Below, piece by piece: positions 8,558 through 15,863 of a stretch of DNA of 64,000 bases (positions are counted from its first letter, which is position 1; each line of letters opens with the position of its first letter). The DNA lies in assembly GCF_030812195.1 (NCBI RefSeq), contig NZ_JAUSSF010000001.1:124001-188000 (forward strand), in the 5' to 3' direction. The notes under the pieces are model-generated. The model saw only the letters and a program-made list of their open reading frames with translations. It searched no databases and was not told the DNA's origin. Made by a program: the position numbers and the translations under genes. The DNA is from Chryseobacterium lathyri (lineage in GTDB: Bacteria; Bacteroidota; Bacteroidia; Flavobacteriales; Weeksellaceae).

Positions 8558-8780
8558 AAAAGGAAGGGATTCGAACTTATTTTGTTTTTAGCCTTGTTAG
8601 CGCTGTTTTTCAACTGTTGTTAAATCTTTTTGCCACGACTCTGCCACAACCTTTATTTATTCGCTCTAAACTGCATTTTTTATATCTCGGCGGAAAGGGA
8701 GGGATTCGAACCATCTCTTTCTAAACACTTTAAAACCTTATTTTAATGTATATTTATAATTGCTGCCATGATTTTGCCAC
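8558..8780 (-). repeat. tandem tRNA 3'-end fragments with a paired motif (old attachment sites)
   Basis: Read on the minus strand there are two units. Each starts with a GTGGCA-rich motif (8764-8780: GTGGCAAAATCATGGCA; 8631-8647: GTGGCAGAGTCGTGGCA). About 50-70 bases later each has a T-arm-like TTCGAATCCCT (8701-8711 and 8566-8576) plus acceptor-like bases. Neither has the rest of a tRNA, so they are not functional tRNAs. The arrangement fits attachment-site cores left by tyrosine-integrase elements at a tRNA gene. The stretch 8288-8557 before them shows nothing recognisable. Confidence 0.5.
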
Positions 8781-8950
8781 TAAAAATTATTAGCAAAAAT
8801 TGACGCAATAATCAATCTATAACGACCTCAAAGAGCATCTATAATTCTTTATTGCAAAGATAAGTTTTTTATGTTTGTTTGCAGACCCGATCTTTCTCGA
8901 AATATTTTTAATAAATCACTTTGCTATCTTCACTTTCTTTTATAATAAGA

Positions 8951-9375
8951 TGCAGGGATTAGAAAAGTAGCAAAACTTCTGGCCCTAGTTAGAGCTACTC
9001 GTAAAACAAGCTTGTCTTGCTCAATTCTACTAGGTTCCATACTTACATGGGGTTATATAGTTCTTCCCAAATTATTACTTCATCAAACTCCTTACCTTTA
9101 GATTTGTGTAGATTCATCACGAATACGCCAGAATATGTTCTATTAGTCATTGCGAAATGTTCTTGAAGATTAAAGAAGATTCTATGGTCCCTGATAATAT
9201 GGAATTAATGGAGGAAAATTAGGATCATCAGAGTCCATATATCTATCAACAAAATCAATTTTAATTCTTTGATCTGGCTGAACATAATTGTGATTGTCCT
9301 CTACAATAAGCGCTTAAGGTTCTCTGCTCCGAATAACCATAAATATGTTCTGAAAATCCGGCTATAATATGACTA
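8951..9375 (-). pseudogene. UvrD/Rep-type helicase remnant
   Basis: Minus-strand frames contain helicase motif V-like [18 protein letters not shown] and motif VI-like LRVALTRARSFATFL. These are separated by a stop and a frame change. Upstream pieces (DQRIKIDFVDRYMDSDDPNF, AGFSEHIYGYSEQ) belong to the same degraded gene. Intact superfamily 1A helicases have both motifs in one frame, about 20-40 residues apart. Only the C-terminal part survives, with several stops. Such helicases also occur in defence loci such as Gabija, but the remnant cannot be assigned to one. Confidence 0.7.
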
Positions 9376-9410
9376 GAATACAAAAAATCCTATTTTTATC
9401 ACGGATTAGG

Positions 9411-9456
9411 AGTTAACAGATAAATCCGTTCTCATGAACGGATTTATCTGTTAACT
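9411..9456 (-). terminator. long hairpin terminator of the lipoprotein gene
   Basis: A perfect 21-bp inverted repeat (9411-9431 and 9436-9456) with a TCAT loop. It lies 75 bases past the stop of the minus-strand lipoprotein gene. No long T-run follows on the minus strand, so its strength is uncertain. Confidence 0.55.
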
Positions 9457-9531
9457 ATTACGTTGTTGCTGATAGCCTCGCGATAGAAGATGAAATATGA
9501 TCTCAAGAATTGCGCGCAATCAGATCTGATT

Positions 9532-10077
9532 TTAATAGGCGTTTTTCACCGTTAAATTGTAAGTGTCAGGTGCGCCTGGGATTCCACTTCCAGGCACCGA
9601 CGTTTTCACTAGCGTAACAGGAGTCGTAATATTAACATGGTATTTGCCATTAGCATCTATAGTAACATCTGCTGTTCCACCTGAGGTCGCAGTTGCTGCA
9701 TAATTAACTGCACCGCTTGTGACTGCAGTTCCCACGGTGCAAAGGAGCGACATATAACGTACATTAGGATTGGCCGACATTATACTACTGCTCGTCAATG
9801 TATATTTCCCTGCTCCTAAAGAAGATTGAAAAATAATTGTTAATGAGCTGCCAGAATAGGCACCATGATTACCCCCATCTCCGGATGTCGTAACCGTCAT
9901 TCCTGCCAAGCCACCGGTATTACTTTGAGAGGAAGCTCCTCTATTATAGGAATATGTACCCAGTTTCCAACTAGATTCAGATGCAGGCGGTTCGGGAGCT
10001 GGATCATCATCTTTGCTCCCGCAAGAAAATAGTACTGTGGAGCTGGCAAGTAAAATGTAAATAAGTGATGTTTTCAT
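9532..10077 (-). CDS. lipoprotein of unknown function
   Basis: This is a 181-aa protein with a type II signal sequence (lipobox LFSC, Cys at residue 19) followed by an acidic Asp/Pro/Glu linker, typical for surface-exposed Bacteroidota lipoproteins. The mature part is rich in Gly, Ser and Thr with alternating hydrophobics, suggesting a beta-sandwich of about 150 residues. No catalytic motif is seen. It lies in the accessory zone, upstream of and divergent from the two-component sensor gene, which might regulate it. The start is fixed by the signal sequence. Confidence 0.75.
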   Translation of the reverse strand: MKTSLIYILLASSTVLFSCGSKDDDPAPEPPASESSWKLGTYSYNRGASSQSNTGGLAGMTVTTSGDGGNHGAYSGSSLTIIFQSSLGAGKYTLTSSSIMSANPNVRYMSLLCTVGTAVTSGAVNYAATATSGGTADVTIDANGKYHVNITTPVTLVKTSVPGSGIPGAPDTYNLTVKNAY

Positions 10078-10133
10078 TTTATTTTATATTAGTTATTAAT
10101 GGTTAAAATAGACGCTATTTTGATTGTACATTT

Positions 10134-10205
10134 TTATGACCTTCTGAATTTCCTGCCCAAGACCGCGATCAGTAAAATAATTAATATCGCTTTTATTGTC
10201 TTCAT
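10134..10205 (-). CDS. possible 23-residue hydrophobic peptide
   Basis: The frame gives MKTIKAILIILLIAVLGRKF followed by RRS. A single hydrophobic helix is flanked by basic residues, the pattern of a small membrane peptide. It lies 56 bases upstream of the lipoprotein gene on the same strand. A TATTTTCG (minus strand) about 15 bases before its ATG resembles a -7 box. Only composition and position support it; no homologue is known to me. Confidence 0.35.
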   Translation of the reverse strand: MKTIKAILIILLIAVLGRKFRRS

Positions 10206-10392
10206 AACATTGGATTTGCTACGAAAATACGGGGTTCTCAGTTAGTAAAAATGCTTTGCTGATAGATAAGTAGAATAAAGCAGATTAAAACATGTTATTG
10301 AAGTCAAATGGATTTTGTCGACAGAATAGCTTCATTTATAGGGTTATTTACGGTATCCGTCTTTTAGCGATACCTTTCTTTTATAAAAATGT

Positions 10393-10400
10393 TATCTTTG
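10393..10400 (+). promoter_or_regulatory. -7 promoter box before the sensor kinase
   Basis: TATCTTTG matches the Bacteroidota TAnnTTTG box. It ends 8 bases before the chosen ATG, implying a very short leader. No TTG box is seen at the usual distance. Confidence 0.4.
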
Positions 10401-10408
10401 GTACTAAC

Positions 10409-11512
10409 ATGTCGATTGTAGAAAAAGCTATTCGCTATAGTACCACTTATCGGATTTCCAGCCACGTATTATTCTGGCTGGTAGTTTTCATTGTTCCTCA
10501 ATATCAAACGGATATAAGTATCCGTGATATGCTGATCCAAAACTTATTTTACGTCTCTTTCTACATGATGGCCTCTTATTTTGTAGCTTATTTTATCATC
10601 CCCAAGTTTCAAAATGGAGAAAACTATTTGATCGTTATTCTTTATTTTATAATAGGCGGCTATGTACTTAGTGCTCTTTCAAGAATCATGGTTGTCTATG
10701 CACTGGAGCCCTTGATACGTAAGCCTCCATATAGCCAAGAGCCGATATTTGAAATTGTTACCGATCTGAGAAAACTCCTCACGGATTATTTTATTCAAAA
10801 CTTTTCTTTGGCATGGATTTTTGGCTTTATCAAGCTATCCAAAGACCAATATCTGACAAGACAACACACATTGCAGTTGGAGAAGGAAAAGGCTGCAGCT
10901 GAATTAAATGCTCTTAAAGCACAATTAAATCCACATTTTCTATTTAATACCTTAAATAATATCTATAGTCTTTCGTTGGTCAATTCGCCAATCACTTCTT
11001 CGTCAATAGCGGGATTGGCAGAAATCTTAGATCATATACTATATCGCTGCAACAGCAATTTTGTTGCTATGTCTACAGAGATTCATCTGCTGGAGAATTA
11101 CATTGCATTGGAAAAAATCAGATATGACAAGCGTCTGAACGTATGTTTCAATCATGTCATTGATCAAGATGTGCAGATTGTCCCGCTCATCCTATTATCA
11201 ATCATAGAGAATGCATTCAAACATGGTGCTGGAGAAGATATCGGCGAGCCACGCATCGATATTGATCTAACAGTGGAGGCAGGCGCTCTACGTTTTAAAG
11301 TGGAGAATACATATGTTGGTCAAGAAGAACATGTATACACGGAAAAAATAGGGATGAGCAATTTACGCAAACAATTAGCATTGGTCTACTCAAAAAATCA
11401 TGAATTTAGAACATATATTTTAGAAGGTAGATTTGTAACTTTACTCACCATATACAATTTAACTATTGATGATACTCGATTCAAAAGCAAAAGTACGATG
11501 TCTTTTAGTTGA
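10409..11512 (+). CDS. LytS-type sensor histidine kinase
   Basis: This is a 367-aa protein from the ATG at 10409. A longer frame from 10292 exists, but the -7 box at 10393-10400 lies inside it, so the shorter start is preferred. Four or so membrane helices fill residues 18-145. A short coiled coil follows, then the His_kinase box LKAQLNPHFLFNTLNNIYSL with H176 as the predicted phosphorylation site. The ATPase N-box is IENAFKHG. This is the LytS/YehU architecture, which signals to LytTR response regulators. The gene overlaps the start of such a regulator by 44 bases, so the two are translationally coupled. The signal is unknown. Confidence 0.88.
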   Translation: MSIVEKAIRYSTTYRISSHVLFWLVVFIVPQYQTDISIRDMLIQNLFYVSFYMMASYFVAYFIIPKFQNGENYLIVILYFIIGGYVLSALSRIMVVYALEPLIRKPPYSQEPIFEIVTDLRKLLTDYFIQNFSLAWIFGFIKLSKDQYLTRQHTLQLEKEKAAAELNALKAQLNPHFLFNTLNNIYSLSLVNSPITSSSIAGLAEILDHILYRCNSNFVAMSTEIHLLENYIALEKIRYDKRLNVCFNHVIDQDVQIVPLILLSIIENAFKHGAGEDIGEPRIDIDLTVEAGALRFKVENTYVGQEEHVYTEKIGMSNLRKQLALVYSKNHEFRTYILEGRFVTLLTIYNLTIDDTRFKSKSTMSFS

Positions 11513-12197
11513 TGATGAACCATTGGCAATTCAGTTGCTCCAAACTCATCTAAAAAGAATGGATATATTCGAAGTGGCAGCAACTTCGACCAATGCCTTA
11601 AAAGCCCTGGAAATTATACGGTGTGAGGCAATTGACTTGATCTTTTTGGATATTAAGATGCCACAGATGAATGGAATAGATTTTTTAAAAACGCTGAAGC
11701 ACCCTCCGGCTGTTATTATTACGACTGCTTTCAGAGAATATGCCATTGAGGGATATGATCTGGATGTTGTAGATTATTTATTAAAACCGATTACTTTTGA
11801 GCGTTTTTTTAAAGCAATAGACCGTTATCTTAGAACCCGAAAAATCCAGCCCCAAGACATAATGCCTACGGCAAAAGACCAATCGATCACCATCAGGTCA
11901 GGTGGCAAATTTCATAGGTTGGACATTGCTGATATTCTTTATATTGAAAGTAACAAAGATTATATTACCATCCATTGTAGCCAACGACATGTGACAACGA
12001 AATATAGGATCACCATAATTGAACAAGAATTAAGGCAATTCAATTTTCTACGTATTCACCGATCATTCCTCATTAATATAAATAAAATTACAGCTTTTAC
12101 TGCGAATGATATTGAAATCGGCGAACGGGTGATTTCAATTGGTACCAATTACAAAGAACTTGTCCAGCAAGCGTTAAAATATCACTGCTTAAAATAA
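11469..12197 (+). CDS. LytR/AlgR-family response regulator (LytTR DNA-binding)
   Basis: This is a 242-aa protein from the ATG at 11469; a TTG directly before it is also possible. Residues 9-120 form the receiver domain, with acidic pocket VDDEP, phosphoacceptor D61 in LIFLDIKMPQMNG and the conserved Lys in DYLLKPI. Residues 140-242 are a LytTR beta-type DNA-binding domain (IESNKDYITIHC, then FLRIHRSFLININKI). Its partner kinase lies directly upstream and overlaps it. The targets are unknown; the nearby lipoprotein gene is one candidate. No terminator was found after it. Confidence 0.88.
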   Translation: MILDSKAKVRCLLVDDEPLAIQLLQTHLKRMDIFEVAATSTNALKALEIIRCEAIDLIFLDIKMPQMNGIDFLKTLKHPPAVIITTAFREYAIEGYDLDVVDYLLKPITFERFFKAIDRYLRTRKIQPQDIMPTAKDQSITIRSGGKFHRLDIADILYIESNKDYITIHCSQRHVTTKYRITIIEQELRQFNFLRIHRSFLININKITAFTANDIEIGERVISIGTNYKELVQQALKYHCLK

Positions 12198-12358
12198 TTT
12201 GCCGAAAATGGCAGGCCCGCAGGAATTCAGTACAAATAGCCAGTCTACTTAAAATTATTTTATCACCCATCTTTTGAAAAGCGGTTGCAAATTTACATTT
12301 TTACGTGTTTAAAATCTGTATTAAATTTCAAAGGGAAGGAATGGTTATATAAATGAAA

Positions 12359-12688
12359 TTATGAAAATTTATATAAAAGACTGTTCTTATTTATATTTTT
12401 AAGTACATCCATTCCCTCGTCAAGTCCTAAAAATTCTTCAGTCATTAACGCACAAAACACATTGGCATATTCATTATAAATATTCGTTGCAAAGATACCT
12501 GTATCATCTGAGCCAAGTACAATCGGAGGTATTTTATGTCCTTTCATATTCCATTTTATCCAATTCTTAAGATGATATGTCGAAAAGTCTTTATGAAAGC
12601 CAATTCTAATATTACTTGTTGGCAAACTTTCGATAATGATTTCGTTTGTTGCCATGAATTCCAATAATGTTAGATGAAACGTTTTTAC
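12359..12688 (-). pseudogene. C-terminal remnant of an adenosine-deaminase-family protein
   Basis: The frame, open from the stop at 12689, reads LLEFMATNEIIIESLPTSN, then IPPIVLGSDDTGIFATNIYN with EYANV after it. This matches the last two active-site regions of the adenosine deaminase superfamily: the E-x-x-PTSN strand and the metal-binding Asp region normally written NTDDP. In this protein the latter reads GSDDTG. The N-terminal metal-binding HxH and catalytic Glu regions are missing. Large members of this family act in the RADAR anti-phage system (RdrB), but the remnant is too short to assign. Confidence 0.6.
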
Positions 12689-12974
12689 TTACTTCGGAGT
12701 TAATATGTTAAATGGTGAAATGCAGATGATTTTATCATAATTTTTTCGATAGTCAGCACTGTGATATTTTTTGAATAATTGATAAGCTTTGCTACTTTCT
12801 TTATTTTCCAAGCTTTCAATGAAACCCTTTTTAATAATCCAATCCAATTCAGAATCGTCATACACCCCTTGAATTTTAAGGTTATTATTGTAATTAGAGA
12901 ATAAATGTAAAGGACAACTTGCTCTCATTAGCCATGTCTGTTCCAAGACTGTAGGCGGGTAGTAATCCTTAGGT
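12689..12974 (-). pseudogene. unrecognised protein C-terminus remnant
   Basis: A frame without stop for about 95 codons ([18 protein letters not shown], then ASCPLHLFSNYNNN, ending ISPFNILTPK) lies directly upstream of, and in the same phase as, the deaminase remnant. No ATG is present; it joins the Tet-type remnant at about 12975. It reads like genuine protein sequence, perhaps the end of a gene that once preceded the deaminase gene. The family is not recognised. Confidence 0.35.
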
Positions 12975-13249
12975 GGAATCTGCGGTCCCGCACTTCAATC
13001 AATAATCAGTAAAAATGTTCCTGCCAATGAACAGGGTGAACTGCAGGGAGCATTATCAAGTTTAGTGAGCGCTACTTCTATTTTGGGGCCTCCAATTATG
13101 ACAAACTTATTCTATTATTTCACTCATGATAAAGCGCCATTTCAATTTTCATGAGCTCCATTTTTTTAGCATCCATTTCAATGTTTATTAGTGTAATTAT
13201 TATATATTTTGCTTTTCGACAAAAAGGTGAAAAAGAAGCTAAAGATTAA
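12975..13249 (+). pseudogene. Tet-type MFS efflux pump remnant
   Basis: The plus-strand frame gives [20 protein letters not shown], then [19 protein letters not shown] and [16 protein letters not shown]. An in-frame TGA then replaces a Gly codon of the usual FPGAPF motif. A one-base shift in the T-run follows, then LASISMFISVIIIYFAF and a TAA. This is the last two to three helices of the TCR/Tet major facilitator family (about 400 residues when intact). Two inactivating changes and the missing N-terminal 75% show it is dead. Confidence 0.75.
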
Positions 13250-13441
13250 AAAAATGCAATAATGTGAATAAGTAGGGGGAGAGATTTAGCTTTAAACCAG
13301 TTGATTTATGTAAATGATTATTACGATTGTGACAAATATTATTGTCCGGGCATTTTTGATGCTGAAAACAGGCAAAAGTAAATACCTTACCATCATTAAT
13401 GACAAGCAAGGCTTAGACGCATTGTTGAAGCCTAAATATGC

Positions 13442-13501
13442 CACTTTTAGACTGTCTGTTTCAGATGGACTAGGGATTTCACATCAAAAAATTCAAACCA
13501 T
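13442..13501. repeat. attachment-site repeat, copy B (left end of the defence element)
   Basis: These 60 bases are identical to 25089-25148, in the same orientation. The match ends abruptly on both sides. Together the two copies bracket the recombinase and all the defence-like genes, as attL and attR of one integrated element would. It lies 92 bases from the last cargo gene. Confidence 0.8.
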
Positions 13502-13593
13502 TTATTAGCTGATATAGATAATATTTTGAAGGTTCTAAATGGTATTTAAGGTGTATTATAATGTTCCTGAATGAATCAAAAAATTCTAATGCT

Positions 13594-14577
13594 TTAACAA
13601 CTTTCAAAAAGATTAAAATCTACATCAATATTGTCATCAAAGTTCAGTACCTCACTTTGCCAGATTTTACACAGTTCTGATATCTTTTGTGAGCCTAGTT
13701 TTCTTTGTAATTTTGGTGAAATACACCAAAATTCAAATCTCGTACTAAGCAAATCTGAAATTACTTTCAGTCTAAACTTTTGATCATTACTTTTAAAAAG
13801 TTGAAATTTTTCTAATGTCCACTTACACTCATAATCTTTATTAGTTGCAATTAGGTAGTATGATTTATCATTATAAGGGAAAGTATTTACTATCGAAGTT
13901 ACATATATTTCATTTAATATATTTAAATTGTCGTCGTGTGTATAAGTAAGTGGGTTTTGCTGATCATATATATTTAATGGAGCAGAGATGCAAACGTCTA
14001 TTTTATCAAATTCTACAAAATCAAAAGTAAAATGCGTAGGATTTCCGTCAATCTCTTTTTCTAATTGTCCTTTAAAAAATTCTAAATTTTTAATCCCATG
14101 TTGAGATCCCATACATAAATCTGCAAATAGCAATTTAAATTCATGTGAAAAGTCTGGTGAAATCAGAATTTCAGATGCGAAGTTTAAGGATGCTCTTTTT
14201 CGATATATTTCTTGACAGATAGCTCGATATGCAAATAAAGCATGAGTTTTTCTATTGCTAAAATCAATTTCTTTATCCTCGATAAATGAAAATATTTCAG
14301 AATCGTGCTTTTTACAAAATCCAGGAAAGGTATATACATCATTTATTCCGACTTTACGAATCTCAAATCTAGAGCTTTCATCATTGTTAAATAAAGATTT
14401 TGAGGCAAACTGAGATACATGTTGTTTCTCCGCTATATTTTTTAATATACCATTTTTCTGAAAAACGTGTGATTTAATACTATATTCATCACAACCAGCA
14501 AATGAACATTTGTATTTACCATTTCTATGCTTCTTCATTATTTTTTCAAGCTCATGCAATAATTTCTTTTCATCCAT
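13594..14577 (-). CDS. zinc-binding-type defence protein of unknown function
   Basis: This is a 327-aa protein with no signal peptide. The N-terminal third has a Cys/His pattern: C24-x4-C29, then IKSHVFQKNGILKNIAE with H37, and later FPGFCKKHDSEIF with C88-x2-H91. The pattern suggests one structural or catalytic zinc site, reminiscent of HNH-like treble-clef folds; a nuclease function is not shown. The rest is alpha/beta with no motif I know. It is the second gene of a minus-strand pair, 18 bases after the HEPN-motif gene. Both genes share an MGSQH string. The low-GC codon use matches the other cargo genes. I infer a partner, perhaps sensor or antitoxin, of the HEPN protein. Confidence 0.65.
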   Translation of the reverse strand: MDEKKLLHELEKIMKKHRNGKYKCSFAGCDEYSIKSHVFQKNGILKNIAEKQHVSQFASKSLFNNDESSRFEIRKVGINDVYTFPGFCKKHDSEIFSFIEDKEIDFSNRKTHALFAYRAICQEIYRKRASLNFASEILISPDFSHEFKLLFADLCMGSQHGIKNLEFFKGQLEKEIDGNPTHFTFDFVEFDKIDVCISAPLNIYDQQNPLTYTHDDNLNILNEIYVTSIVNTFPYNDKSYYLIATNKDYECKWTLEKFQLFKSNDQKFRLKVISDLLSTRFEFWCISPKLQRKLGSQKISELCKIWQSEVLNFDDNIDVDFNLFESC

Positions 14578-14595
14578 ATGTTAAAAAATTAATGA

Positions 14596-15738
14596 CTATG
14601 CTTGAAGCTCTTTTATTCTTTCTTTTAAAGTCGACATATCGGCAATACTATCACCTAATTCAACAGCTTTGGTGTAGTAAGGAAGTATAATGCTTGGGAA
14701 ACTACTTTTTTTATACAAATTCTGTTCTGCTTGCATATTTTTGTCTCTAACTTGACCAAATTTAGCAAGTAAATTTACTGCTCTTATTAATTCAGCAGCA
14801 TTATTTCTTTCTTTAACCTTGTCTATCATATTATGAAACTCAGAATCATTCTTATTGATGTCAGCTTTATTCTCATATCTTGAAAGTTGTTCTCTGATTT
14901 CAATTGTCTCTAGATTATCAAAGTAAAAGTTAATATTTTGTCCTTCCCACATATCATCTTCTTCGTCATATACAATACCTGAATCATGAGGTTTACCATA
15001 AAATTCCACTGCATTTTTAATTACAAAACCTTTAAGACCTTCGCTAGATCCTAAAATTATAATTTTAGATACATTTGGAAATTTACCTTCAACTACTTTA
15101 TCGGTAGTATAAGAATAAAAACTTTCAAAATATAGCTGTTTGAATTTATCAAAAAAAGAAATAACATTATTCACTATAGGATAAAGAAAATCTTCCACAT
15201 CGATTGAGAAATTTTCGATACCAGCAATACTTAGAGATTCTGAATCGTGTAGGATGTATTCTGTTTCACTGAGAGAATATGCTGAATGAAAAAATGTATT
15301 TCTAATCGCCTTCAAATGATTTTTTTCAAAAAAGTTAATTATTTGAGGTTTTTCTGCATCATCTAACAACTCTATTAAAAAATCTTGTTTCTCACCAATC
15401 CCAAGTAATCTTTCATATTTTTTTGTTTTCCAAAACAGAAATGATGAGCCTTTAAATCCTAACTTAATTCTACAAAGGCTTCCAAGTATATTATAAAAAT
15501 CGCTGTTTTCAAAGAATGTAGAATATAATAAAACTCCAATTCTTGTCTTTTCTTTACCTGAAAAGTCTAAATATAATTTTTTATAGAATTCTATTGCTTG
15601 AAACCATTCGTGAAGGTTTGTCATTAGATGCTGAGACCCCATCCCTTTATAATTAATAAGGGTTAAGACAAAGTCAAATTCACTCTTATTTTTTGCTTCT
15701 GAAAACAATGTTTCCAGATCGTTTAATATTTTTTCCAT
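14596..15738 (-). CDS. HEPN-motif protein, predicted RNase effector
   Basis: This is a 380-aa protein, mostly helical. Residues 143-156 read KAIRNTFFHSAYSL and contain R146-N-x3-H151. This is the RN-x-x-x-H signature of catalytic HEPN ribonucleases, found in abortive-infection proteins, toxins and Cas13. The HEPN domain probably spans about 80-210. The C-terminal part has a charged helical segment (NKADINKNDSEFHN) and a final region that could be TPR-like. It is the first gene of a divergent pair; its start lies 125 bases from that of the opposite operon. A metal-independent RNase triggered by infection is inferred from the motif alone. Confidence 0.65.
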   Translation of the reverse strand: MEKILNDLETLFSEAKNKSEFDFVLTLINYKGMGSQHLMTNLHEWFQAIEFYKKLYLDFSGKEKTRIGVLLYSTFFENSDFYNILGSLCRIKLGFKGSSFLFWKTKKYERLLGIGEKQDFLIELLDDAEKPQIINFFEKNHLKAIRNTFFHSAYSLSETEYILHDSESLSIAGIENFSIDVEDFLYPIVNNVISFFDKFKQLYFESFYSYTTDKVVEGKFPNVSKIIILGSSEGLKGFVIKNAVEFYGKPHDSGIVYDEEDDMWEGQNINFYFDNLETIEIREQLSRYENKADINKNDSEFHNMIDKVKERNNAAELIRAVNLLAKFGQVRDKNMQAEQNLYKKSSFPSIILPYYTKAVELGDSIADMSTLKERIKELQA

Positions 15739-15863
15739 TTAATTATTAGTTATAGCTAATTTAATGAATTATCTTTTACAAAGTATATATATGGAAATAC
15801 GTTTAATATTTCATTAATAAATTTAGTATTTTAGACTATTAAATAACCAAAAATATAAAACTA

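Noticed and set aside
8558..8712. Complete tRNA genes
   Set aside because: Only T-arm and acceptor-like bases are present; the 5' halves and anticodon arms are missing and the T-stems do not pair fully.
13314..13508. 64-codon plus-strand frame ending in repeat copy B
   Set aside because: Part of it is encoded by the attachment repeat, so the frame is a junction product. The first 45 residues may be a gene remnant but I cannot identify it.
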